A DNA stretch of 64,000 nucleotides, from NCBI RefSeq assembly GCF_004368405.1, contig NZ_SBJH01000095.1, forward strand, positions 93,888-157,887. The letters run 5' to 3'. Shown piece by piece: positions 17,164 through 26,153 of this stretch; positions within the stretch are counted from its first letter, which is position 1, and every line of letters starts with the position of its first letter. The position numbers were made by a program, and so were the translations under genes. The notes under the pieces were generated by a model. It was not told where the DNA came from, made no database searches, and saw only the letters and a list, made by a program, of their open reading frames with translations. The DNA is from Olivibacter sp. XZL3 (GTDB lineage: Bacteria > Bacteroidota > Bacteroidia > Sphingobacteriales > Sphingobacteriaceae).

Positions 17164-19002
17164 TTAAATGATCCCAAAAAGGGAGCCTCCTCGACTGCCG
17201 AGCCTATCCACGCGTTTTTCGATTTCGGGTACTTTCTCCAAAGTCGGCGCGTGATGAGGTTTGCTACGCGCATCGATGATCAAGGGGCCCCTACAGCCCC
17301 AATGCTTATGTTCGACAAAACTATCGACGCCGTATATATCGTGCGAAGGATTGCTTCTGGTAAAAGCTACCCAAACAAAATTGTTAATATGCTCGGCGGT
17401 GAAGGTCAAGTTATCACAAAGCACGATTAAGGCGATACCTTGCAGATCCTTGGCGACCAGTTCCTTTGTAAGGAACTCCAGTTCTTCAGCTACTTGTGGA
17501 TAAGACGAAAAAGGCGGAGCCTGAACAGCCAATATGCCGGGAATTACCATTTTTTTGTGATTAAAAGGTCTCGGAAGATCCAAATCCGCAGCGATTTCCG
17601 TCCAGAGCGCCCTCTTAACCGTCCCCGCAGCCGCAAAAACCACTTTCGAGCCCGAATTCAGTCCGTCACCGCTATAATCAAGCGTATCAATGGTCGTCTG
17701 TGTATGAAAATGGAGATCTCTTGTGAAGTCTATTCTTTCGAAGACGTGGATAAAAAAGGCCGGAATATCATGTATATCCAGCGATGGATTGTCTTCCTTG
17801 GCAGTTATAAACAAATATTTAGCTAAACTCAACTGATTCTTCCCCAGTATCTGATTCGCGATGGTCAAGATTTCCTGCGGTCTATCAATTTCGAGATAAG
17901 GGGTATACCGTTCGGAGCCGACGGCGAATAGCAAAGGATGCACACCGGCAGCATCGACCGCATGGACTGCGTGGAGCCCATTGATTTCTTTGGGAATGGC
18001 CGGGCCACTGATTTCATGAATCAGTTCCCCGAAACTGGTATCCTCTTGGGGAGGCCTCCCTACTACAGTGAATGACCAAATGGCGTCTTTTCGATGATAA
18101 ACATTATGCACGTGCATCAAAGGGAAAGGATGCGTAAGGCTGTAATAGCCGATATGGTCGCCAAAGGGTCCCTCCGGTTTATTTTCATTCGGGTATACCG
18201 TTCCTGTAATTACAAAGTCGGCATCGGCGGAAATACAAAAACCTTCGTCATCATAAAAATAACGGAATCGTCTATTGCCGAGCGCTCCCGCAAAAGTCAT
18301 CTCCGAAAGGCCTTCGGGCAAAGGCATTACCGCTGCCAAGGGATGGGCGGGCGGTCCGCCGACAAATATACTCACCTTAAGCGGCTTTCCGAGCTCATTG
18401 GCCTTCGTTTGATGGATGCCGATCCCCCGGTGCAGCTGGTAATGAAGTCCGACTTCTTTATCCTTTAGGTAGTCGTTACCCCCAAGCTGAATGCGATACA
18501 TGCCTAAATTGGCCTGCATGATCCCGGGTTTAGTGACATCTTCCGTATATACTTGAGGCATCGTAATAAAAGGACCACCGTCCATGGGCCAATTGACAAT
18601 CTGAGGCAGGGCGCTGATGCTCGTCTTTCCATAGTTTATGGGGCTCTGCTTGCCAACCTTCATGGGTAAGGCTGCCAAGGCGTTCAGTGAGATTCCTGCG
18701 TATTTCAACGGATTTTTAAGCGCCCGCATGGGATCCATTTTGAGATCAACCATTAACTTCATGTTAGGAAGCGTATCCCTGAACATAAAACGCGACCGCG
18801 CCAAGGTACCAAACAGATTAGAAACTGCGGGAAATTTACTACCTTTTACACGCTCAAAGAGGAGTGCAGGTCCGCCATGCTCGTATACCCGTAAATGAAT
18901 GGCAGCCATTTCCAGATAGGGGTCCACCTCTTCCTTTATTCGTATTAAATGCCCATGTTGTTCCAGATCCTTTACACATTCGGCCAAGCTGTTATATCCC
19001 AT
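17164..19002 (-). CDS. ubiD: UbiD family decarboxylase (menaquinone-type, prFMN-dependent)
   Basis: 612 residues from MGYNSLAECVKDLEQHGH. The in-frame 32-residue extension upstream is basic and not family-like, so the start at 19002 is chosen. UbiD enzymes decarboxylate aromatic or alpha,beta-unsaturated acids using prenylated FMN made by UbiX. The typical landmarks are IHLRVYEHGGPALLFERVKG at the start, PLEGLSEMTFAGALG-like core (LPEGLSEMTFAGALGNRRFR), GPFGDHIGYYSL and VVGRPPQEDTSFGELI. Bacteroidota of this family carry a roughly 610-residue form, often assigned to menaquinone biosynthesis through futalosine or the classical route. The exact substrate is not decided by sequence. No ubiX is in the window. 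It lies 107 bases downstream of the aldolase gene. Confidence 0.88.
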   Translation of the reverse strand: MGYNSLAECVKDLEQHGHLIRIKEEVDPYLEMAAIHLRVYEHGGPALLFERVKGSKFPAVSNLFGTLARSRFMFRDTLPNMKLMVDLKMDPMRALKNPLKYAGISLNALAALPMKVGKQSPINYGKTSISALPQIVNWPMDGGPFITMPQVYTEDVTKPGIMQANLGMYRIQLGGNDYLKDKEVGLHYQLHRGIGIHQTKANELGKPLKVSIFVGGPPAHPLAAVMPLPEGLSEMTFAGALGNRRFRYFYDDEGFCISADADFVITGTVYPNENKPEGPFGDHIGYYSLTHPFPLMHVHNVYHRKDAIWSFTVVGRPPQEDTSFGELIHEISGPAIPKEINGLHAVHAVDAAGVHPLLFAVGSERYTPYLEIDRPQEILTIANQILGKNQLSLAKYLFITAKEDNPSLDIHDIPAFFIHVFERIDFTRDLHFHTQTTIDTLDYSGDGLNSGSKVVFAAAGTVKRALWTEIAADLDLPRPFNHKKMVIPGILAVQAPPFSSYPQVAEELEFLTKELVAKDLQGIALIVLCDNLTFTAEHINNFVWVAFTRSNPSHDIYGVDSFVEHKHWGCRGPLIIDARSKPHHAPTLEKVPEIEKRVDRLGSRGGSLFGII

Positions 19003-19109
19003 GTATTTTGTTTCTTTTCTCTCGCCGTCAAACTTAGATAAAAAGCCCTTTTTTCCCAAATGTTTAGGTTTTTTGATAGGTGAACACCAAGTGGTCAACA
19101 GCAGGACCC

Positions 19110-20168
19110 TTAGGCTAGGGTAATCTCTTTCGCGAGGTATACCTCTTGCACCAGGCGCAACAGCTCCACCCCCTCGCCGAAGGGGCGTTGAAAAGCTTTT
19201 CTACCTAAAATTAATCCTGTCCCACCTGCACGCTTATTAATTACCGCGCTTCTGATTGCTTCCGCCAAATCTGTTTCACCCTTTGCCTCGCCTCCGGAAT
19301 TTATCAAACCGATCCGCCCGTTATATCCGTTTAATACTTGATATCGACACAAATCGATAGGATGTTCCGAGCTGAGATCGGTGTACATCCGCGCGTCACT
19401 TTTAGCAAACTGGACAGCGGTAAAGCCTCCGTTGGACTCTGGCATTTTCTGCTTCAGTAAATCGGCCTGTATGGTCGCCCCGATATGATTTGCCTGCCCC
19501 GTAATATCAGCAGCGGTCTCATAATTGATTCCGTCTTTCTTAAATCCACTATTTCTGGTGTAGCACCATAAAACGCAAGCCATCCCGAGCTCATGAGCTC
19601 GCTCAAAAGCCGCTGCTACTTCCACAATCTGCCTACTTGACTCCGCGGATCCAAAATAGATGGTTGCACCGACTGCTGTCGCTCCTAAATTCCAGGCCTC
19701 CTCCACCGAGCCAAACATAATCTGATCATATTTGGTAGGGTAGGTCAGCAGTTCATTGTGATTTATCTTGACAAGGAAAGGGATTTTGTGCGCGTATTTA
19801 CGTGCTAAAAGCGCTAAGTTGCCGAAGGTCGTTGCAACGGCACTACAGTCGCTCTCTATGGCTAACTTGATGATGTTTTCCGGATCAAAGTACAAGGGAT
19901 TTGCGGAGAAAGAAGCCCCGGCGGTATGCTCAATGCCCTGATCGACCGGTAGGATCGATAAGTAGCCCGTACCGGCCAACCGGCCATGTCCGTATAAAGA
20001 GGCGAGCGACTTCAATACTTGCGGATTTCGGTTGGAAGGAACAAAGACATCGTCAATAAACGTTGGTGAGGGCGTATGCATTTGCTGTTTGTCAATCGTT
20101 TTGCAAACGTGATTCAATAAGTCGTCCGCGTGATCGCCCAATATTTCCTGAATTTTTTGTAAAGCCAT
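19110..20168 (-). CDS. fbaB: Class I fructose-bisphosphate aldolase (DhnA/FbaB type)
   Basis: 352 residues, matching E. coli FbaB in length. It splits fructose-1,6-bisphosphate into dihydroxyacetone phosphate and glyceraldehyde-3-phosphate through a Schiff-base lysine, without metal. Landmarks are [68 protein letters not shown] and [11 protein letters not shown], the last being the phosphate-binding strand-loop; [17 protein letters not shown] closes the barrel. FbaB is often used for gluconeogenesis. The downstream gene on the same strand is UbiD-like and unrelated. Confidence 0.93.
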   Translation of the reverse strand: MALQKIQEILGDHADDLLNHVCKTIDKQQMHTPSPTFIDDVFVPSNRNPQVLKSLASLYGHGRLAGTGYLSILPVDQGIEHTAGASFSANPLYFDPENIIKLAIESDCSAVATTFGNLALLARKYAHKIPFLVKINHNELLTYPTKYDQIMFGSVEEAWNLGATAVGATIYFGSAESSRQIVEVAAAFERAHELGMACVLWCYTRNSGFKKDGINYETAADITGQANHIGATIQADLLKQKMPESNGGFTAVQFAKSDARMYTDLSSEHPIDLCRYQVLNGYNGRIGLINSGGEAKGETDLAEAIRSAVINKRAGGTGLILGRKAFQRPFGEGVELLRLVQEVYLAKEITLA

Positions 20169-20338
20169 TGTCTTGAATTTTAATGAAGTTCATGAGAGTA
20201 CATATTCTTTCAGAACACTTTAGGCGGAAGTTAGTTCTCAGAAAATTCACATTAATGCCTATCAATTGTTACCCCTTAAACTTTTCCTAAACTTGATTAT
20301 TTACTATATTCGTTTTTCATAAAGCGATTGCTTTCGCT

Positions 20339-20356
20339 GTACTTATTATGAAGTAC
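20339..20356. promoter_or_regulatory. Inverted repeat before the methyltransferase gene
   Basis: GTACTT and AAGTAC flank a 6-base spacer, ending 19 bases before the ATG at 20376. It could be an operator half-site pair or a small leader hairpin. Evidence is symmetry only. Confidence 0.3.
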
Positions 20357-20375
20357 CAATAAATAGAAGCATTCT

Positions 20376-21050
20376 ATGGATGAAATACGAAGGCGCTTTG
20401 GCGAGATATCCGAGAAATACGACCAAGAGCGCGAATTCCTAATCCCCTGCTTTCAGGACTTTTACCATATCAGTCTTCCACTGATACAAAGCCATCGTCA
20501 TGCAGAAACACTATTAGATATCGGTGCTGGCACAGGGCTATTTTCTTATTTCGTTTATCAAGTTAACCCCAAGCTTAAGTACACCTTGCTGGACATTTCA
20601 CCCGAAATGCTTGCCATCGCCAAAAGACGCTTCACCGGTTTAAGTAATATCTCCTACCTGGAAATGGATTATAGAGAACGTTCGCCTGTAGGAAAGTACG
20701 ACATCATTATCTCATCCCTCTCCATTCATCATTTAACCGATCAAGAGAAGTCGATTCTTTACAAACGTATTTTTAAAGCCTTGAAGCCCGATGGCTTATT
20801 CATCAATGCCGATCAGGTTCTAGGTAGAACACCGGCGATTGATAATTTTTATAAAGAGCAATGGCGTCGTTCCGTTATCGAATCCGGATTAAGTCAAGAG
20901 GCGATACAAGAAGCCTTTAAAAGAACCGCTTTAGATAAGTTGGCCCCTTTGTCCTGGCAGCTAAATGAACTGCAGCGCATAGGCTTCAACGAAGTAGACT
21001 GCATTTATAGATACCATAACTTTGTCGTTATGGTAGGAAGAAAGACCTAA
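20376..21050 (+). CDS. Class I SAM-dependent methyltransferase
   Basis: 224 residues with the Rossmann-like fold of class I methyltransferases. Motif I is ETLLDIGAGTGLFSYFV at about 45-60, followed by the acidic ribose-binding residue in YTLLDISPEMLAIAKRR, and by YDIIISSLSIHHLTD as motif IV. The last part (ALKPDGLFINADQV) is the usual post-motif strand. Substrate unknown; the best resemblance is to the Methyltransf_25/UbiE-like small-molecule group, but no ubiquinone- or menaquinone-specific motif is seen. It stands alone on the plus strand and overlaps the 3' end of the convergent dCMP deaminase gene by 4 bases. Confidence 0.88.
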   Translation: MDEIRRRFGEISEKYDQEREFLIPCFQDFYHISLPLIQSHRHAETLLDIGAGTGLFSYFVYQVNPKLKYTLLDISPEMLAIAKRRFTGLSNISYLEMDYRERSPVGKYDIIISSLSIHHLTDQEKSILYKRIFKALKPDGLFINADQVLGRTPAIDNFYKEQWRRSVIESGLSQEAIQEAFKRTALDKLAPLSWQLNELQRIGFNEVDCIYRYHNFVVMVGRKT

Positions 21051-21496
21051 AACTTAACGGCACTTACGCCGAATCTATTGAGAAAGTCGACACCTTCGTC
21101 CGAAGCCAGCCCTTTATATTCGGCATAGGAATATTTATACAACACCTTCATAATACCGGCCGAATAAATTAAGCGAGCGCAGGGCAAGCAGGGCGATAAG
21201 GTGGTATATAGCGTTGCTCCTTGCAGGCCTGCTCCGTTCTTTACGGCATACAGAATGGCGTTTTCTTCAGCATGCAACGCCAAGGAGCAGCTCCCTTTTG
21301 AATCGCGGGCGCAACCATCCACCGGCCATTCCTGATCGCAATTATGCGTGCCCGACGGCGGTCCGTTATACCCGATGGAGATAATTCGGGTATCTTTAGC
21401 GAGAACGGCACCTACATGCGCCTTTACACAATGTGAGCGTTCCGCAAGCTCCAGGGCTAGGTTCATAAATATCTCATCAAAGCTGGGTCTTGCCAT
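21047..21496 (-). CDS. Deoxycytidylate (dCMP) deaminase
   Basis: 149 residues. Deaminates dCMP to dUMP, feeding thymidylate synthesis. Zinc ligands and the catalytic glutamate are visible: HAEENAILYA (His and Glu) and TTLSPCLPCARLI (Cys pair), with SIGYNGPPSGTHNCD upstream, as in the dCMP deaminase/ComEB family. The start MARPSFDEIFMNLALELAERSHC is typical. Convergent with the methyltransferase gene, with stops overlapping. Confidence 0.94.
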   Translation of the reverse strand: MARPSFDEIFMNLALELAERSHCVKAHVGAVLAKDTRIISIGYNGPPSGTHNCDQEWPVDGCARDSKGSCSLALHAEENAILYAVKNGAGLQGATLYTTLSPCLPCARLIYSAGIMKVLYKYSYAEYKGLASDEGVDFLNRFGVSAVKF

Positions 21497-21695
21497 CTCT
21501 TTTCGGTTGTTACATTACAAAACTGTTACAGAGCTGATTAACCATTGAAAAAATATATGCTTAAGGCTCCAAAATGCGCGCTATACTGCGTTACAAAAAT
21601 AGAATTAAAGTGCAGATTTCACGAAGCTTTTTTCAACACAAAGTACCATTTAATATTTTTTTACTATACTTGCAGTTCAACCAAGTAATGAAAAC

Positions 21696-22325
21696 ATGAT
21701 TGAAGTAATCATTTCTGGTATCGGTTTGGGGATTATTTTATCTTTTCTCACCGGTCCAGCATTCTTCGCATTACTGAAAACAAGTATAGAAAAAGGCTTC
21801 CACGGGGGATTGTCTTTTGCGTTTGGCGTGTTCATCGCCGATGTCATGTATGTAGCACTTGCGTTATACGGATCTTCTTATATTGCTAGCGAAAAGGAAA
21901 TTCTCCTTCCACTTGGTATTGTAGGAAGTCTGGTGCTGCTTGGCGTTGGTATCCATTATATCCGTAAAAAAGTCACTATTAAACGTACGAGATGCTTATC
22001 CAAAAGAGAACATAGCGGCTATTTTTTCAAGGGATTAGCGATGTGTATCTTTAACCCAACTCTGTTGCTCTATTGGATCAGTGTAACAAGCGGTGTGGTT
22101 TCCATCAGTGATACTTTTGACTTAAAAAGAATCATCCCTTTTTTCGCCTGCGTTCTTTTCACCCAATTGGGGATAGACTCCTTGAAAGCTTTTTATGCTG
22201 ACAAGCTGAGTCATAAGATAGAGGAATGCACGCTAAATAAAATTAACAAATTTGCGGGCGCCCTTATCATTGTTTTCGCGTTGCGATTAATGTACGAACT
22301 AGTATTTACCCATACGATCGTTTAG
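21696..22325 (+). CDS. LysE-family transporter
   Basis: 209 residues with about six hydrophobic helices and the LysE-type N-terminus SGIGLGIILSFLTGPAFFALL followed by FHGGLSFAFGVFIADVMYV. Members export amino acids or related small solutes across the inner membrane. The middle loop is basic (IRKKVTIKRTRCLSKREH), as expected for a cytoplasmic loop. MCIFNPTLLLYWISVTSG is the second conserved repeat. Substrate unknown. The gene has its own short upstream region with a near-consensus -7 box (TATACTTG, ending 23 bases before the ATG) and stands alone. Confidence 0.87.
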   Translation: MIEVIISGIGLGIILSFLTGPAFFALLKTSIEKGFHGGLSFAFGVFIADVMYVALALYGSSYIASEKEILLPLGIVGSLVLLGVGIHYIRKKVTIKRTRCLSKREHSGYFFKGLAMCIFNPTLLLYWISVTSGVVSISDTFDLKRIIPFFACVLFTQLGIDSLKAFYADKLSHKIEECTLNKINKFAGALIIVFALRLMYELVFTHTIV

Positions 22326-22447
22326 GAAATAGGGAAGCGCAAGGGAATAAGTCAATATAGGGAATCTATAAACGGACTTTAACCTATGCCTGTGCTTGAG
22401 TGCCCCAAAGCGGCATCCGTTGATCCTTCAACAACTTCGGATAAAAA

Positions 22448-22477
22448 AAACGGGCTGGATAAAATTCCAGCCCGTTT
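22448..22477 (-). terminator. Terminator of purF
   Basis: A 12-bp perfect stem (AAACGGGCTGGA with TCCAGCCCGTTT) and 6-base loop. On the minus strand it is followed by a run of eight T residues, 27 bases after the purF stop. Confidence 0.92.
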
Positions 22478-22503
22478 CTACTATATTCTTTTAGTAAGCG
22501 AGA

Positions 22504-24414
22504 CTAAGCCGAGTAATAAGCACGTACATTCTTACCTTCTACCCAGTTCATGAAAGCTCGGTTTACAACCTTATTTCCTCCAGGAGTTGGATAATCCCCG
22601 GAGAAGTACCAATCACCTTTGTTCTTGGGACAAGCCACATGCAAATCTTCCAGCTTCTGGTAAATCACTTCCACTTTGGCCTTGATATCAATAGGCGTCA
22701 CAATACGGGCAATCTCAGCCGAAATTTCCTCATAAGTGAACGGCTCATAAATGGCCTTGACATGATTTGGAACCATGGTTTTATCCATATCCAAGGATTC
22801 TACACACTTTTGGTAAACATCGTCAATAATGTAATTCATGCCGTTTTTACGTAGCAACGAAATAGCCGCTTCGAAGGCGACGAATTCGCCCATTCTCGAC
22901 ATATCAATACCATAGCAGTCAGGATAACGTATTTGAGGAGCAGATGAAACAATGATGATTTTTACAGGATTAAGTCGATCAAAGATTTTCAGTATACTTT
23001 GTTTTAAGGTCGTTCCTCTAACGATGGAATCATCGATCGCTACAATCGTATCCTCTCCGCTCTTCACCACCCCATAGGTTGTATCATACACATGAGCGAC
23101 CATATCTTGCCTATCGGCGTCTTGTGTAATAAAGGTTCTCAATTTGGCGTCTTTGATACTCAGCTTCTCAAATCGGGGCGAGATATTCAGCATTTCCTCC
23201 AATTCATTATCAGAGATCTTGTCCGACCTTTTCAACAGCGTGTCTTTCTGTAATTTGCGCACGTAATTATTAATGCCGTCCGTCACCCCGTAAAAGGCAA
23301 CCTCTGCCGTATTGGGTATAAAAGAAAACACCGTATTCTTTATATCGTAATTGATTCCTTCCAAGATAGCTGGACACAGCAATTTCCCCAGTTGCTTCCT
23401 TTCCTGATAGATTTCGGCATCGCTACCCCGCGAAAAGTAAATTCTTTCGAAAGAGCAGGACTTTTGCTCTTCCTGCTCGCGGAACATCTCTTCGGTAATG
23501 GTCCCATCTTTTTTAATAATGAGTGCATGTCCCGGCTTGATCTCACGAATATCTTCAAACTTAATATTAAATGCAGTTTGGATGGCCGGGCGCTCTGATG
23601 TAACCACCGCGATTTCATCGTCATAGTAATAATAAGCCGGCCTAATTCCAGCCGGATCGCGCATAACGAAGGCGTCACCATGGCCAAAAATACCGCTTAT
23701 TGTATAGCCCCCGTCCCATGTTTTCGCGGAACGGCGAAGAATGTTCGTCACGTCGAGATTTTTGGCAATTAGCGCACTTATCTCCACATTGGAATAACCT
23801 TCCCTTTTGAATTTATCAAAGAGTTCCTGATTTTCGGTATCCAAAAAGTGTCCTATTTTCTCCAAAACGGTAACCGTGTCGGCCTGTTCCTTTGGATGCT
23901 GTCCTAATTCGAAAAGCTGCTCCAACAACTCATCGACATTAGTCATGTTGAAATTACCTGCAATTACCAAATTGCGGCTCATCCAATTGTTCTGCCTCAA
24001 AAAGGGGTGACAGTTTTCAATACTATTTTTTCCGTGAGTTCCGTAACGTAGGTGTCCCAATAGCACCTCTCCTACAAAACTCATATTCTCCTTTAACCAA
24101 TGCGGATCTTGAAATAGTTCAGGTTCAGTTTGCTGAAGGGCCGCGAACTTGCGCTGAACGTATTCGAAGATCTCTGAAACCGCACTAGAGCCCATGGCTC
24201 TATATCGGCTGATGTATCGATTACCTGGCTTTATATCAAATTTAATGGTCGCAATACCGGCTCCATCCTGTCCGCGGTTGTGCTGTTTTTCCATTAATAA
24301 ATAAAGCTTATTGATGCCGTACAGCGATGTACCGTACTTTTCCTGGTAATAAGAAAGAGGTTTTAGCAAGCGAATTAATGCAATGCCGCACTCGTGTTTA
24401 ATTGAGTCACTCAT
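22504..24414 (-). CDS. purF: Amidophosphoribosyltransferase, long Bacteroidota form
   Basis: 636 residues, well above the roughly 500 of E. coli PurF. Transfers glutamine-derived ammonia to PRPP in the first step of purine synthesis. The N-terminal nucleophile cysteine is at position 9 (KHECGIALIRL), so an 8-residue propeptide must be removed if it acts as in Bacillus-type enzymes. Gln-amidotransferase residues continue with KQHNRGQDGAG and GHLRYGTHG. The phosphoribosyltransferase PRPP loop is TIVAIDDSIVRGTTL. Extra length lies in inserts in both domains and in the C-terminal tail (CPKNKGDWYFSGDYPTPGG). A second, shorter PurF may exist elsewhere in such genomes, so which one is essential is open. 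A clear promoter and terminator make it monocistronic. Confidence 0.9.
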   Translation of the reverse strand: MSDSIKHECGIALIRLLKPLSYYQEKYGTSLYGINKLYLLMEKQHNRGQDGAGIATIKFDIKPGNRYISRYRAMGSSAVSEIFEYVQRKFAALQQTEPELFQDPHWLKENMSFVGEVLLGHLRYGTHGKNSIENCHPFLRQNNWMSRNLVIAGNFNMTNVDELLEQLFELGQHPKEQADTVTVLEKIGHFLDTENQELFDKFKREGYSNVEISALIAKNLDVTNILRRSAKTWDGGYTISGIFGHGDAFVMRDPAGIRPAYYYYDDEIAVVTSERPAIQTAFNIKFEDIREIKPGHALIIKKDGTITEEMFREQEEQKSCSFERIYFSRGSDAEIYQERKQLGKLLCPAILEGINYDIKNTVFSFIPNTAEVAFYGVTDGINNYVRKLQKDTLLKRSDKISDNELEEMLNISPRFEKLSIKDAKLRTFITQDADRQDMVAHVYDTTYGVVKSGEDTIVAIDDSIVRGTTLKQSILKIFDRLNPVKIIIVSSAPQIRYPDCYGIDMSRMGEFVAFEAAISLLRKNGMNYIIDDVYQKCVESLDMDKTMVPNHVKAIYEPFTYEEISAEIARIVTPIDIKAKVEVIYQKLEDLHVACPKNKGDWYFSGDYPTPGGNKVVNRAFMNWVEGKNVRAYYSA

Positions 24415-24431
24415 AGTTGGAATTGAGCATG

Positions 24432-24461
24432 CAAAATTACATATTTAAACAACTTTGCAAA
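24432..24461 (-). promoter_or_regulatory. Promoter of purF
   Basis: On the minus strand TTTG, then 18 bases, then TAATTTTG, a full match to the Bacteroidota -7 box with a -33 TTTG at near-ideal spacing. The -7 box ends 17 bases before the ATG, so the leader is short and leaves little room for a purine riboswitch. Confidence 0.6.
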
Positions 24462-24504
24462 AAGAAAGCCTCCTAAAAATAAACACCACTATGTAAAAAA
24501 AACA

Positions 24505-24528
24505 GGAGCCTCTCCATCAAGAGGCTCC
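24505..24528 (-). terminator. Terminator of amt
   Basis: GGAGCCTCT pairs perfectly with AGAGGCTCC over a 6-base loop; on the minus strand it is followed by TG and then a run of eight T residues. It lies 42 bases beyond the amt stop. Confidence 0.9.
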
Positions 24529-24570
24529 GTGGTTTTAGACAAAGCGTGCCTAAAGATATTGGTTGGTTAA

Positions 24571-25887
24571 TTAAAGCTTCTCTCCATGTTGACTGATATC
24601 CAGTCCCAGCTCCTCCTCCTCCGGAGAAACGCGCAATTTGCTAATTGCATTCGTTAGTCTCAGCAAGATGAAAGCAGCGATAAATGTGTAGGCGACAGAT
24701 CCGATCAGACCAATGAGTTGAGCCCAAAACAAAGATGTTTCGCCAAAGAATAATCCGTCGGTAGCAACCGCAGAGTTTACTTGCTTGGATGCAAAAACGC
24801 CTGTGAGCAGCATACCGATCATACCTCCTACACCATGACTTGGAAACACATCCAATGTATCATCCACGTTTGAACGTGTTGTACGCCATTCAACCAGTAG
24901 GTTACAGATAATCGCTGTCACGACGCCTATAATGAGTGAATGTGGAACCGTTACAAAGCCCGCTGCAGGGGTAATTGCAACCAATCCAACCACCACACCA
25001 ATCGAAACGCCTAGTGCCGAAGGTTTCTTTCCTCGCGCGGCATCAAAAAATATCCAAGCCAAAGCTGCTGCTGCCGAGGCCGTAGTGGTAGTCGCCAAAG
25101 CGGATGCTGCCAGGTGATTTGCACCAAAAGCGGAACCTGCGTTGAAACCGAACCATCCAAACCACAAAAGCCCCATACCGATCAGTACGTAGGTTACGCG
25201 AGCCGGGTCGTGTCCATTGCCGTTTCCTCTTTTCAAGAAGATAGCGGATACAAATGCAGTTACACCGGCAGACATATGCACAACCGTCCCTCCGGCAAAG
25301 TCCAACACCCCCATGCTGGCCAGTATTCCCTCCGGATGCCAGGTAGCATGGGCCAAAGGAGCGTATATAAAGATGAAAAACAGGCAAACAAACAAGATAT
25401 AAGAAGTAAAACGAATGCGTTCCGCAAAAGCGCCGGTTATCAGCGCTGGCGTAATAATGGCAAATTTTAACTGATACATCGCAAAAATGGCTAGTGGAAT
25501 GGTAGGAGCTCCCTCCCAATTCGGCCCGTCTAGCACTCCCTTAAACATGAAAAAAGTAGCCGGGTTCCCGACGATACCGTGCAAAGACTCGCCAAATACT
25601 AAGCTAAAACCAAATACTACCCAAATAACGGCCACGATGCACATACAGATGAAACTTTGGAGCATGGTCGAAATCACATTCTTTTTCTTGACCATACCGC
25701 CATAAAAAAATGCTAAACCGGGCGTCATGATTAATACTAAGGCTGTCGACGTCAACATCCAAGCCACATCTGCGCCGTCGTATTCCGCAGCCGCGTTTGC
25801 AGACAGAGGAACGGAGGGAAAAATCAGCGCCAAAAGCACCACAAGTAAGATAAAAATGAAAGGAATCGTTGATTTTTTCGAATTCAT
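24571..25887 (-). CDS. amt: Ammonium transporter
   Basis: 438 residues from MNSKKSTIPF; the in-frame extension to 25944 runs into the promoter and is rejected. Amt proteins conduct ammonium across the inner membrane as trimers. A cleavable signal-like segment (FIFILLVVLLALIFPSVPLSANA) precedes 11 membrane helices. The twin histidines of the pore appear in HMSAGVTAFVSAIF and SHGVGGMIGMLLTG, and MTPGLAFFYGGMVKKKN is the family signature. No glnK (PII) gene is adjacent, unlike the usual amt-glnK pairing, so control must come from a PII encoded elsewhere or not at all. Flanked by its own promoter and terminator. Confidence 0.95.
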   Translation of the reverse strand: MNSKKSTIPFIFILLVVLLALIFPSVPLSANAAAEYDGADVAWMLTSTALVLIMTPGLAFFYGGMVKKKNVISTMLQSFICMCIVAVIWVVFGFSLVFGESLHGIVGNPATFFMFKGVLDGPNWEGAPTIPLAIFAMYQLKFAIITPALITGAFAERIRFTSYILFVCLFFIFIYAPLAHATWHPEGILASMGVLDFAGGTVVHMSAGVTAFVSAIFLKRGNGNGHDPARVTYVLIGMGLLWFGWFGFNAGSAFGANHLAASALATTTTASAAAALAWIFFDAARGKKPSALGVSIGVVVGLVAITPAAGFVTVPHSLIIGVVTAIICNLLVEWRTTRSNVDDTLDVFPSHGVGGMIGMLLTGVFASKQVNSAVATDGLFFGETSLFWAQLIGLIGSVAYTFIAAFILLRLTNAISKLRVSPEEEELGLDISQHGEKL

Positions 25888-25912
25888 ATGATATTTCGAT
25901 ATAACTGCGGGC

Positions 25913-25945
25913 CAAATATATATAATATTTTTAAAACAGAACAAA
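25913..25945 (-). promoter_or_regulatory. Promoter of amt
   Basis: On the minus strand TTTG, 21 bases, then TATATTTG: both Bacteroidota promoter elements at consensus spacing. The -7 box ends 25 bases before the ATG. Confidence 0.68.
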
Positions 25946-26153
25946 ATGTTCTACTTTTTTAACAGATAAACCGAACATCTATTAAAAATAACATAAAACA
26001 TTTCCAAAAAAGTGCCGATCAAACAGCAAAGCCGGCAAAAAGAAAGCTTTTAAACGGTGTCTGGAGAATAAAAAAACAGCAAAGAGTAGGAAAAAGAAAT
26101 GCAATTTTCCGCCATAGCGGCAAGTCGATTGGATAAGTAAAAAAACTCAAGCG

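Noticed and set aside
18961..19098. N-terminal extension of the UbiD-type protein
   Set aside because: Lysine-rich segment without family similarity; the ATG at 19002 begins the conserved family sequence.
25043..25519. Minus-strand frame of about 158 residues
   Set aside because: Inside amt in another frame of the same strand; Cys- and aromatic-rich frame-shifted translation.
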